Shown piece by piece: positions 15,705-21,548 of a DNA stretch of 28,864 bases. The notes beneath the pieces were generated by a model. The model saw only the letters and a list, made by a program, of their open reading frames with translations. It had not been told where the DNA came from and made no database searches. Origin of the DNA: a virus; the IMG/VR virus record IMGVR_UViG_3300037487_000878, positions 1 through 28,864 of that record. One strand, given 5' to 3'. The position numbers and the translations under genes are program-made. How positions within the stretch are numbered: position 1 is the stretch's first letter; the number at the start of each line of letters is the position of its first letter.

Positions 15705-16537
15705 GTGGTTTGGTTGGGTTGTTGTGTCTTTCGTAATTCCGCTTCCTCGTACCATCTTTCAGTCTCCGCAATGCTGGCATCCTGAAGCCTCTTTTGATGC
15801 CGGCTTGCCTCGTCTCCCCTGTTGGCATTGAGCGTGCCGGCGTTTCGGTCGTGTCCATTTGGCTTGGATGACTTAAATGTGGACGGGTCGTCATTGAACC
15901 GGTGCTGGTTGAACCATGTGGACGGATGCGCGGTGTATTGCGGATCCTCGCCAGCCCGAGACTTCGCATACAGGGCAGTTCTGGAGAGAATCAGGTCAAA
16001 GTCGAATTGCTCCAACGCTGACAGGATTGAGGTGATAGCCTTCGGCTTCCCCACCTTCTTCGGGTAGGATTCGTATATCGCTTCAGCCTGCTCACGGAGC
16101 TTGGACACCATCGCTGGAATCTCAGACGAAGGGTCTTTTGGTGGTGGAGCAGGGTCTTGGTCCTTCTTGCTTGCCCGATGCTTGGCCACCCTGGCGGTAG
16201 CCTCCGCCCTGCTGCGGACCTGATCGTATTCCTTCCAGTTGAGTATCTGCCACCCCCAGTCACGATGGTTGTCCAGCCTTGCGATGCGCCTTCCTCCGTT
16301 GTCTGGATTGCGGCTGCTATCGTCTGGAGCCTCCAGCTTCTCAATGGCTCTGTTGAGCTTGTCGAGGGGGACGTTAAACTTCCTCGCCAGAGCGTGACGG
16401 GTAATGTCAACGATGCCTCCATGCTCGCCGGTAGTGCAGACCTTCAGGAAGTCTTCAAAGACGTGGCGCACCTCGAAGTCCTCGGCAATGGAGGAGTCCA
16501 GAATCTGGGAGAAGACACGGGCGTAAAGCTGGCTCAT
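15701..16537 (-). CDS. Phage replication initiation protein (278 aa)
   Basis: The N-terminal 100 residues have a winged-helix look (VFEDFLKVCTTGEHGGIVDITRHALARKFNVPLDKLNRAIEKL), as in primosome or replication O-type proteins. A basic linker (residues about 115-150) follows. The C-terminal part contains YPKKVGKPKAITSILSAL and DPQYTAHPSTWFNQHRFND, a segment seen in many phage replication proteins that precede a DnaC-like loader. It is the first gene of the five-gene minus-strand operon and the loader gene overlaps it by 4 nt. A TTGACG-N17-AAGAAT promoter lies so close that the mRNA may be leaderless. It is expected to bind origin DNA and recruit the loader and helicase. Confidence 0.85.
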   Translation of the reverse strand: MSQLYARVFSQILDSSIAEDFEVRHVFEDFLKVCTTGEHGGIVDITRHALARKFNVPLDKLNRAIEKLEAPDDSSRNPDNGGRRIARLDNHRDWGWQILNWKEYDQVRSRAEATARVAKHRASKKDQDPAPPPKDPSSEIPAMVSKLREQAEAIYESYPKKVGKPKAITSILSALEQFDFDLILSRTALYAKSRAGEDPQYTAHPSTWFNQHRFNDDPSTFKSSKPNGHDRNAGTLNANRGDEASRHQKRLQDASIAETERWYEEAELRKTQQPNQTT

Positions 16538-16544
16538 GGGAGAG

Positions 16545-16573
16545 ATTCTTCATGACTCCGGTCACTCCGTCAA
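16545..16573 (-). promoter_or_regulatory. Putative sigma70-type promoter for the replication operon
   Basis: On the minus strand, TTGACG (16573-16568) and AAGAAT (16550-16545) are separated by exactly 17 bp. The -35 matches the consensus at 5 of 6 positions and the -10 at 4 of 6. The start codon begins 8 nt past the -10, so transcription would begin at or just before the A of the ATG. Confidence 0.4.
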
Positions 16574-16581
16574 CATCTATT

Positions 16582-16616
16582 TGTAACTAAATGTAACGCT
16601 GTGTAACGGCAGTAAC
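16582..16616. repeat. TGTAAC direct repeats at 10-bp phasing
   Basis: TGTAAC occurs at 16582, 16592 and 16602, then AGTAAC at 16611; TGTTAAC follows at 16621. The three exact copies are 10 bp apart, one helical turn, so a protein could bind them on one face of the DNA. They lie just upstream of the putative replication promoter and within 80 bp of the initiator start, which fits an operator or origin iteron array. Confidence 0.6.
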
Positions 16617-16824
16617 GATTTGTTAACAAGCTACAGTGTATCTGAGTCTGTACTTCTGTTAGTACTTTAGAGGGGTACAGGGGAGACCTTTAAAATGACA
16701 TGTTTGAATGGAGGTCCATGAGATACCAGAACGCTTGGATGTATTCCTAATGGAATGCGCGTGGATGGTTCATGGTTTGGGAAGTGGCCAGAGTAGAGAA
16801 GGGGTCTGTATTAACTCTATACGA

Positions 16825-16895
16825 GAGGGGGTGCGTGCCCCCGCGCGCCCCCGTGCGTGCGTGCGCCCCGGCGCACGCGCACGCGCACGCGAGGG
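16825..16895. repeat. GC-rich alternating purine-pyrimidine hairpin
   Basis: The stretch includes GGGGG/CCCCC arms around TGCGTG (near 16827-16842) and an 11-bp imperfect palindrome centred on CC at about 16866 (GCGTGCGCC with GGCGCACGC as its core). Long CG/CA/TG alternation through 16890 gives potential for Z-DNA or a cruciform. Coding products here are Arg/Ala/Pro repeats. Confidence 0.6.
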
Positions 16896-17012
16896 TTTCC
16901 GGCCTGAACTGGCGTCCGCTCCGCCGTCGATGGTGCCGAGACGGCGAGCTAGCCGGATTGACCGCTGACCAACAGGCGGATGCTAGCAAGCCCAGCGGAC
17001 GCATTCGATTTG

Positions 17013-17040
17013 ATACGCATACGTATAATACGCATACGTA
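17013..17040 (+). promoter_or_regulatory. TATAAT box inside two direct repeats
   Basis: ATACGCATACGTA occurs exactly twice, at 17013-17025 and 17028-17040, 15 bp apart. A perfect -10 hexamer TATAAT lies at 17024-17029 between them. No good -35 is present at the expected distance, so an activator or a repressor acting on the repeats would be needed. The candidate start of transcription is around 17036 on the plus strand. Confidence 0.4.
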
Positions 17041-17309
17041 ACAACCCTGGGATCGAGGGGTCGCGAAAATTGGAAAGCTCGGCCAATTTCTCCCCTCGTT
17101 GCGCTCCCCTTCCTTCCCTCATTCTCCCGCGCTTGGTTACGCTTTAAACGCCTCATTTCCGCATCCTGTCCCCTTGTGTCAGCCCGTCCATGGACGCCAG
17201 CTGGACGCCTCCCTCCCTCCCCTGAAACAAATTGGAGAAACATGTTGCATGACGTCGCGTGGTGTGGGACAGTCCCCTCTCTGGTGCGGTTCATCCGCAC
17301 CTTGTTCTT
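17036..17309 (+). ncRNA. Candidate structured non-coding RNA
   Basis: Downstream of the TATAAT box is a two-part stem: CGAGGGG (17054-17060) with CCCCTCG (17092-17098), and inside it AAATTGG (17067-17073) with CCAATTT (17083-17089). The segment ends with a perfect 7-bp hairpin GGTGCGG/CCGCACC (17283-17301), followed by TTGTTCTT, resembling a weak intrinsic terminator. No good reading frame lies between. The boundaries are guesses from these signals. Confidence 0.3.
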
Positions 17310-17469
17310 CGAAAGCTCAGATTGCAGATATAGCGGCAAGTGAACGCCTGCCAGAAGTGGCAGCGTAACCAAGTCAGTGAAATCGCCTAGCGTCGGCACA
17401 GTTCGCGCGTCTACCTAAAGTAGCTCCGCGTAAATCCTTTGGAATGAACCTATCATACGACTGAACAGC

Positions 17470-17487
17470 GGGGAACTACGGTTCCCC
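17470..17487. other. Hairpin with UACG tetraloop
   Basis: GGGGAAC and GTTCCCC pair perfectly around TACG with a C-G closing pair, which as RNA is the extra-stable cUACGg type of UNCG tetraloop. It lies about 200 bp before the first right-arm gene and has no U-tract after it. This suggests an RNA structural element and not a terminator. Confidence 0.45.
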
Positions 17488-17695
17488 TCGCGATAGTAGC
17501 CCTCGGCCAAGTTAACGGTGTTCACAGCCTAATCGGTCTGAGCTACGGCTCCCTCCCGTTTCGCGTCGCCCGTCAGTGAAATCTGCAAAGCTAGTGGGCT
17601 CTTCTCTTCCCCGCTTGGAATGTTCACGCTCCGGTCAACCTACGTTGAAACGGAGGACGGTGGACGGCAGGAAGCAAAAGAGAAAGCACAACACC

Positions 17696-18178
17696 ATGAA
17701 GACAGTTATCGCATTCAATTACTTCGTAAACTCCATGCTCGCTGAAGCGGGATTGGACATCGCGAGGATCGTCAACGCCGTGCAGTCAGAAGCCAACAAG
17801 TCAACGGGACTTGAGGGCGAAGCCAAGCGCAGTGCGTTCAAAGGTGGGCGTTCGTATTCGGCAAGCGGTGAACTGAAGGTAAAAGACCTTCAGTGGAAAG
17901 AGCAAATCCCGATTGAGTATGCCGCCAAGACGACGCATCCGCTTGAATTCATCAAGTGGAACGACAGCATTCAAAGCCACTTCAAGAAATGCGGAAACCC
18001 GCATGGCGGGTTGTCGATCGACACGTTGCCTTCCGAATTGAAGCAATGGGTTTGCAAGTTCGCGAAGGTTCCGGCGGTGCCGACGGTCACGCCGACGGTC
18101 ACGCCGACGGTCACGCCGACGGTCACCAAGCGCAATGGAACGGTCAAGGTGCCGACGGTCACGCCGACGGTCGCCTAG
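17696..18178 (+). CDS. Hypothetical protein with Val-Thr-Pro repeat tail (160 aa)
   Basis: The first right-arm gene. The ATG at 17696 follows a purine-rich leader (AAAAGAGAAAGCACAACACC) and gives MKTVIAFNYFVNSMLAEAGL; upstream residues in the frame are basic and not protein-like. The first 125 residues look globular and helical, with one KWNDSIQSHFKKCGN segment. The tail is VPTVTPTVTPTVTPTVT, a 9-residue break, then VPTVTPTVA, made by 12-bp DNA repeats. The tail may be a flexible linker. I do not recognise the family. A hairpin follows the stop. Confidence 0.65.
   Translation: MKTVIAFNYFVNSMLAEAGLDIARIVNAVQSEANKSTGLEGEAKRSAFKGGRSYSASGELKVKDLQWKEQIPIEYAAKTTHPLEFIKWNDSIQSHFKKCGNPHGGLSIDTLPSELKQWVCKFAKVPAVPTVTPTVTPTVTPTVTKRNGTVKVPTVTPTVA
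18079..18173 (+). repeat. 12-bp tandem repeat inside a coding region
   Basis: GCCGACGGTCAC is repeated four times in tandem (18079-18126). After a 24-bp break there is another full copy and an 11-bp partial copy (18151-18173). The unit is a multiple of 3, so copy-number change keeps the frame and lengthens or shortens the VTPT tail. Too short and spacerless to be a CRISPR array. Confidence 0.9.
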
Positions 18179-18195
18179 TCGGTATCGGTTCAGTG

Positions 18196-18223
18196 CTTCC
18201 CCTAGTCGAAAGACTAGGGGAAG
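18196..18223. other. Perfect 12-bp hairpin with GAAA tetraloop
   Basis: CTTCCCCTAGTC (18196-18207) and GACTAGGGGAAG (18212-18223) pair fully around GAAA, a GNRA tetraloop. It lies 17 nt after the stop of the 160-residue gene. There is no U-tract on either strand. It may protect the 3' end of the mRNA or be a binding site. Confidence 0.75.
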
Positions 18224-18860
18224 AGAAGAGTCCACAGCAAAAAGAGGATCGCAATAGATCACCACCGTCGTGAGACGCTGGCGGATTGTGCCGATTTTTT
18301 TATTCATGGGGATTTACCACGCCAGAGATCTATCTCAGGCCGGAAAGTCCTGACGGGTGCAAGCCCGTCTTAGTCCATGACGCCTCATGACAGGAGAGAT
18401 GCCAAGCATGAGTTGAAGTTTTCGTTCGGGCTGGATGACGGGAGAGTTGCACGTTGAACCGCTCCCCTCTTTCCGATGCTGGCCTGCTCAGGATTCCCCA
18501 TCGCAGCGTTAACAGGCGGATGGTTATGCAATGACGGGAGGATTGTGCCCATACGATGCACCACCAGAACCAGGCTTTACGCCGGGTCCAGGTCTTGAGT
18601 GTGCTCTTGGCGCGTCTGGCAAGTGCCAACGGGATTGCATGTAAAGCGGAAGCAAGAGCCGGGTGGCGACAAGCACGCTGTTCAGTGGCGGAACACAGAA
18701 GGGATACGGACACGTACCCGCGACCACGCAGAGGAAGCATTCACTCTCCGAAGACCTCGGAGGCGCACGTCTATATGTCGAAGGACTGCGAAAACTTTGA
18801 CGGGGCGGGTCTGGTTTATGGCTGACGAGTCAGCTTTGCCGGGTCCGCCCCTTTTACTTT
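18224..18860. other. Gene-poor stretch with short ORFs and possible RNA structure
   Basis: No gene over 60 codons is convincing. At 18304-18380 the ends TCATGG and CCATGA can pair and enclose a TCAGG/CCTGA hairpin and a CGGG/CCCG hairpin, a possible multi-stem RNA. Three short frames begin with nearly the same ATGACRGGAG at 18387, 18435 and 18531, spaced 48 and 96 bp. In the frame of the third, a GTG at 18663 opens a further 45-codon frame to 18800. A palindrome GCTGAC-GA-GTCAGC lies at 18821-18834. Overlapping longer frames differ in composition and look accidental. Confidence 0.5.
18531..18644 (+). CDS. Possible Cys-rich small protein (37 aa)
   Basis: The frame from ATG at 18531 gives MTGGLCPYDAPPEPGFTPGP and ends with ECALGASGKCQRDCM. 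Four cysteines and a Pro/Gly turn-rich start would suit a small metal-binding or disulphide protein. There is no clear ribosome binding site and no family is recognised, and two overlapping frames are also open. It is listed only because the composition is protein-like. Confidence 0.25.
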   Translation: MTGGLCPYDAPPEPGFTPGPGLECALGASGKCQRDCM

Positions 18861-19022
18861 ATGGAAAAGGAATACTACTTCATTACTGAGGATGGATTTG
18901 AAGTTGTCAGCGATACCTTTGAATCGGCTGAAATAATGGCCGATTACTATGACGTTTGCTGGCTTAGTATCAAATGCCGGAACGTCTTCGTGGATTGCGC
19001 TGTTCGGGACGGCAACATTTAG
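18861..19022 (+). CDS. Small acidic/aromatic hypothetical protein (53 aa)
   Basis: The product begins MEKEYYFITEDGFEVVSDTF and continues ESAEIMADYYDVCWLSIKC, a compact beta-alpha-beta-looking small protein of normal composition. The ATG directly follows CCCCTTTTACTTT, a sequence that recurs 180 bp downstream just after this gene's stop. No Shine-Dalgarno sequence is present. The domain is unknown; the residue pattern resembles many short phage accessory proteins. Confidence 0.6.
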   Translation: MEKEYYFITEDGFEVVSDTFESAEIMADYYDVCWLSIKCRNVFVDCAVRDGNI

Positions 19023-19081
19023 CGACCCCCCTTTTACTTTCCCCGTGCAATCACGCACGGGACAACAGGAGAACACAACAC

Positions 19082-19450
19082 ATGAAAGAGAAAACGAGAC
19101 AGAGGTTGCTGGCCACAGGTGTGGCCGTCACGAGGGCGCAAGCCCTGCGGGTGGTAGCGTCGTCGAAAAGCAAAAGCTGGGACGGGTGCCTAAGCGGAAG
19201 CGACTGGTGCGGGACGGTCGCGAAGGTGGTGCGGGACGGTACGGAAGTCTGCCGATCTTCCAAGAGTCATAGGCAAAACTCAGCCCCTACCGGCTGGGAG
19301 CGTCGCGGCGAGACGGCGACGGCGGCAGGTGCCGCGACGGTGCAGCGCGGGGACGTGCTGCTGACCTACGCAAGGAACTGCGTAGGCAGCAACCTTGACG
19401 GAGATAGGTGGTACAAAACCACGCCTGAGCGTGAGCGCGTGATCGTGTAA
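19082..19450 (+). CDS. Hypothetical protein (122 aa)
   Basis: The ATG at 19082 is preceded by AGGAG at 10 nt spacing, and a hairpin CCCGTGC/GCACGGG lies in the leader (19042-19061). The product begins MKEKTRQRLLATGVAVTRAQ, then has a Ser/Lys/Cys-rich middle (KSWDGCLSGSDWCG) and a final part with GDVLLTYARNCVGSNLDGD. It is basic and soluble. The 105 codons upstream of this ATG in the same frame do not look coding. It is followed by AAAGGAGAAC and the next gene. Function unknown. Confidence 0.6.
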   Translation: MKEKTRQRLLATGVAVTRAQALRVVASSKSKSWDGCLSGSDWCGTVAKVVRDGTEVCRSSKSHRQNSAPTGWERRGETATAAGAATVQRGDVLLTYARNCVGSNLDGDRWYKTTPERERVIV

Positions 19451-19471
19451 AGGAGAACACACAATAAAGCC

Positions 19472-19669
19472 ATGAAACTCGCCATCTTTGGAACAAGAAC
19501 CGTCCTCCCCTGCGGGGACATATACCGGGTGAGGTTTTCCATCCTCCGGTGGGCCACGGGCCGTTATCCGTGGGTCTCGTCCATCACGGACGAGGCGGGG
19601 CAACCAACCCCGCCTCGGCCCAACACGCCGGAATACGCCCGCCGGGCGGACGGGACATATCCCGCGTGA
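19472..19669 (+). CDS. Hypothetical protein (65 aa)
   Basis: The product begins MKLAIFGTRTVLPCGDIYRV and contains RFSILRWATGRYPWVSS before a Pro/Arg-rich end. The first third is beta-rich. An AAAGGAGAAC sequence lies 12-21 nt upstream, further than ideal. It is close-packed between the 122-residue gene and the 29-residue gene, on the coding strand of the block. No family recognised. Confidence 0.6.
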   Translation: MKLAIFGTRTVLPCGDIYRVRFSILRWATGRYPWVSSITDEAGQPTPPRPNTPEYARRADGTYPA

Positions 19670-19689
19670 AATCCTCTAAACCAAACACA

Positions 19690-19779
19690 ATGAAACGCTA
19701 CATACTACGGTGTGAAATCACGAGTCGTCAGATCACCACCTACTGGTCTGACGGGTCCGCTTCAGTGGAGACGTTATGA
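19690..19779 (+). CDS. Very small protein (29 aa), coupled to the next gene
   Basis: MKRYILRCEITSRQITTYWS followed by DGSASVETL. The stop TGA overlaps the next ATG as TTATGA, the same coupling as in most of the right arm, which is the main reason to accept so short a gene. The leader is AAACCAAACACA, with no Shine-Dalgarno sequence. The beta-strand-rich sequence is typical of tiny phage proteins; function unknown. Confidence 0.55.
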   Translation: MKRYILRCEITSRQITTYWSDGSASVETL

Positions 19780-19961
19780 AACCAAAACCTTGCTATTGGG
19801 TGGACCTGCCCAACCCCGAATGTAAAGACGACCGCGATAACAACACTTGGGTAAACATCGCTACGTTGCCCACGAAAAAGGAGGCCAAAAAGCTACTGAC
19901 TGATCGTTACGGTATTTCTCCACGTTTTCACAACCTGTTTATTACCGCAGGACACATGTAA
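19776..19961 (+). CDS. Hypothetical protein (61 aa)
   Basis: The product begins MKPKPCYWVDLPNPECKDDR and ends KEAKKLLTDRYGISPRFHNL plus a short tail. A Lys-rich helix (LPTKKEAKKLLTDRYG) follows a Trp/Asn stretch. Start overlaps the previous stop (ATGA). It reads like a small domain that modifies or mimics a substrate-binding surface, but no family is recognised. Confidence 0.65.
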   Translation: MKPKPCYWVDLPNPECKDDRDNNTWVNIATLPTKKEAKKLLTDRYGISPRFHNLFITAGHM

Positions 19962-19967
19962 ACCATC

Positions 19968-20054
19968 ATGAAAACCATCCTAACCACCATCCTTGAACTC
20001 ATCGGCGCGCTCATCGTGCTGGGTGCATTCGTGTACGCCATCGTAATGAGATGA
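19968..20054 (+). CDS. Single-pass membrane mini-protein (28 aa)
   Basis: The product is MKTILTTILELIGALIVLGA followed by FVYAIVMR. Residues about 4-26 are a continuous hydrophobic helix with a basic end, so it is a membrane peptide. The ATG is preceded by AAACCATC. Its stop overlaps the next ATG as ATGA, which supports that it is translated. It is too short for ordinary gene callers. The role is unknown; host-membrane inhibition or envelope sensing are typical ideas for such phage peptides. Confidence 0.6.
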   Translation: MKTILTTILELIGALIVLGAFVYAIVMR

Positions 20055-20284
20055 GCACGAGCACGAAAGCACGCGTCCGGGTCCGCACGCTGGACTTCCG
20101 GAAAGTCATGACGGGTAAGGTCTGCCTTTGCGGCAAGCCTGCCTTCTGCTGGCACAATGGCTACGTATGCCACCGTTGCCGAACAATTGAGGCGCGCATG
20201 TTCACGCCTCGAACAGCCGGGAACGGCAGCGACTACGGTGACGCAGCGTATGCCGTGTCGCCAGACATAGGAGGAGTATGCTGA
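20051..20284 (+). CDS. Small zinc-ribbon-like protein (77 aa)
   Basis: The core KVCLCGKPAFCWHNGYVCHRCRT has CxC and CxxC pairs about 15 residues apart, with an extra Cys and His between, the spacing of a small zinc ribbon. The N-terminal 25 residues are very basic (STKARVRVRTLDFRK). This suggests nucleic-acid binding or a partner of a phage or host enzyme. The ATG overlaps the previous stop (ATGA). The final 7 bp overlap the next gene. Confidence 0.7.
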   Translation: MSTSTKARVRVRTLDFRKVMTGKVCLCGKPAFCWHNGYVCHRCRTIEARMFTPRTAGNGSDYGDAAYAVSPDIGGVC

Positions 20285-20493
20285 TTAAATCATCCAGGCA
20301 GTGGTCATCAGGGCCAGGCTACGCCTACACGCACGGGAGCAGGCTGATGCTTGCACTCTGCGACACGCCCCAGAATCTCCGCCTCTGCGTGACGCCATCA
20401 GGTGTCGTCGTGAAGGCGAAACCGTACGCACCTAATCCGGCAAGGACTGCGTACTTCATTAAACCTGCCGGTAAGAAAGACAGAAACTTATGA
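20278..20493 (+). CDS. Hypothetical protein (71 aa)
   Basis: The product begins MLIKSSRQWSSGPGYAYTHG and has a beta-rich middle (LALCDTPQNLRLCVTPSGVV) and a basic end (KPAGKKDRNL). The ATG lies 3 nt after AGGAGG, closer than usual, and overlaps the previous gene by 7 bp. The last codons overlap the next start (ATGA). No family recognised. Confidence 0.65.
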   Translation: MLIKSSRQWSSGPGYAYTHGSRLMLALCDTPQNLRLCVTPSGVVVKAKPYAPNPARTAYFIKPAGKKDRNL

Positions 20494-20729
20494 GCTGGAA
20501 AACTGAATACGAAATACCCAAGGGAAAATGGGGTAGCAACGCATTGCGCTTCGCCACTGCCGCAGAGGCAGAACGAGCCGGTGATGAGCTGCTCTCACGC
20601 TGGACCGAGCCACTGTCCTCGCGTGCTACTGAAACGCCGGACGAACCGGTCAACTACAAGTTCCCCATCGGCGCATCAGGTCCGCGCCCAATGCCGGCGC
20701 GTATGCCGCATGGACGGGATGCAGTATGA
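20490..20729 (+). CDS. Hypothetical phage protein (79 aa)
   Basis: The product begins MSWKTEYEIPKGKWGSNALR and continues FATAAEAERAGDELLSRW, a segment seen often in small phage proteins as a beta hairpin then a helix. The Pro/Arg-rich tail ends MPARMPHGRDAV. Its ATG follows AGAAACTT, the recurrent leader of this block, and overlaps the previous stop. The C-terminal codons overlap the next gene (ATGA). Function unknown. Confidence 0.7.
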   Translation: MSWKTEYEIPKGKWGSNALRFATAAEAERAGDELLSRWTEPLSSRATETPDEPVNYKFPIGASGPRPMPARMPHGRDAV

Positions 20730-20989
20730 ACTGCACCATCTGCAATCAACCCATTACGCTGGTCCCGTCCGCTCAGGAACGGGCAGCCAAGCACGGCGGC
20801 AAGGCGAGCGACTACACCCGCCTGTTCAGGCAGCACGCCGAGTGCGCACTGCAAAAGAGAGAGCAGGAAACTACCGAGCTACTGCTGAAACGAATCAGCG
20901 AGAAGCCGTGCCGCTGCACTGAGGATTGGAGCTGCATCCCGTGCCGTGCCGTCGCCGCCATCGCTAAGGCAACAGGAGAAACACTATGA
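20726..20989 (+). CDS. Hypothetical Cys-rich protein (87 aa)
   Basis: MNCTICNQPITLVPSAQERA opens with CxxC, and the end has KPCRCTEDWSCIPCRAVAA, giving two Cys clusters that could bind zinc together with H38/H54-type residues between. A long charged helix joins them (REQETTELLLKRISEK). The final AAIAKATGETL is encoded by a 26-bp sequence that recurs at the end of the next gene. Starts by ATGA overlap. Function unknown; nucleic-acid or protein binding is likely from the zinc-type pattern. Confidence 0.7.
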   Translation: MNCTICNQPITLVPSAQERAAKHGGKASDYTRLFRQHAECALQKREQETTELLLKRISEKPCRCTEDWSCIPCRAVAAIAKATGETL

Positions 20990-21351
20990 AGAAAAGCAAC
21001 AAGAGAAACACTGTGAAGACACAGCACACCCCTGCATACACCCCTGCATACACACCTGCACCGTGGGGCATGGAGTTGATCGAGAGTGGTGAATACTCGT
21101 CTGATTGGCGGATTTCCCACACGTTCAACCCCGGCACGTTCGGCCCCGGTTCACCCTCGATTAAACACCGCATCTGCGACGTGCCACATACATGGACCGC
21201 CCAAGGACTTGCCGATGTCCGCCTTATCTGTGCAGCACCTGAGTTGCTGGAAGCGTTGAGCGCAATCTACAACAGCGCAGACGAGGAGACACAGGAAGTT
21301 TGGTCACAAGCCCGCGCCGCCATCGCCAAGGCAACAGGAGGAATGATATGA
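20986..21351 (+). CDS. Hypothetical phage protein with TPAY repeats (121 aa)
   Basis: After a basic start (MKKSNKRNTVKTQ) come three 4-residue units TPAY, TPAY, TPAP encoded by 12-bp DNA repeats at 21028-21063. The rest contains WTAQGLADVRLICAAPELLE and ALSAIYNSADEETQEVWSQ, the 'AAPELLEAL' motif common to a family of small phage proteins of unknown function. The AGGAG before the ATG lies within the previous gene. Ends AAIAKATGGMI, a near copy of the previous gene's end. Confidence 0.75.
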   Translation: MKKSNKRNTVKTQHTPAYTPAYTPAPWGMELIESGEYSSDWRISHTFNPGTFGPGSPSIKHRICDVPHTWTAQGLADVRLICAAPELLEALSAIYNSADEETQEVWSQARAAIAKATGGMI

Positions 21352-21548
21352 AACTCGACACTGAATCCACAATCTACGTCTGCACTGACCGCAACAACGC
21401 TGAAGTGCGACTGCTCATTCCGACCAATCTCCTCAAGGGGATCGAGGTCGTTGAACTCAACCTGTCCGACCCCGACCCTGACTCCACCGATGCGGCGGAG
21501 CACAAGCTTCTCTCTCAAGAGATGGCGGAGATGAGGTTTGACGTATGA
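21348..21548 (+). CDS. Hypothetical acidic protein (66 aa)
   Basis: The ATG at 21348 follows AGGAGGAATGAT and overlaps the previous stop (ATGA). The product begins MKLDTESTIYVCTDRNNAEV, then RLLIPTNLLKGIEVVELNLS and an acidic tail of Asp/Ser/Pro. It is acidic and beta-rich. An upstream ATG at 21300 is inside the previous gene and not preferred. Function unknown. Confidence 0.68.
   Translation: MKLDTESTIYVCTDRNNAEVRLLIPTNLLKGIEVVELNLSDPDPDSTDAAEHKLLSQEMAEMRFDV

Larger units (their letters stand above)
16538..17695. other. Long non-coding control region between divergent operons
   Basis: No convincing gene is present. Open frames here, including one from 16708, have low-complexity Arg/Ala/Pro products created by GC-rich repeats. 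The region holds the phased TGTAAC repeats, a GC-rich alternating hairpin (16825-16895), a hairpin CGCCGTC/GACGGCG (16922-16946), a TATAAT box inside direct repeats (17013-17040), a 14-bp two-part stem (17054-17098), a terminator-like hairpin (17283-17301), pyrimidine-rich stretches around 17100-17225, and a UACG hairpin (17470-17487). It separates the minus-strand replication operon from the plus-strand right arm. Origin or regulatory function is inferred. Confidence 0.75.

Noticed and set aside
16708-16968. Plus-strand open frame of 86 codons in the control region
   Set aside because: Most of it is the GC-alternating hairpin translated as Ala/Arg/Pro repeats; no start signal.
18079-18173. 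CRISPR-like array
   Set aside because: Units are 12 bp, directly adjacent and in-frame coding, with no unique spacers.
17956-18273. Frame giving an ADGH repeat protein over the 12-bp repeats
   Set aside because: The repeat opens several frames. Only the VTPT frame has a natural start and a protein-like N-terminal domain.
18304-18380. tRNA or tRNA-like gene
   Set aside because: The CGGG-TGCAAG-CCCG arm suggests a T-arm, but the TTC loop start, an anticodon arm and a 7-bp acceptor stem are missing.
18822-18860. Hammerhead ribozyme-like CTGACGA core
   Set aside because: No GAAA partner or cleavage triplet at fitting distance; the sequence is explained by a short palindrome GCTGAC-GA-GTCAGC.
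18599-18889. Overlapping 96- and 89-codon frames in the gene-poor stretch
   Set aside because: Arg/Thr-rich mutually overlapping products, no leader signals, and they run over the better supported 53-codon gene.
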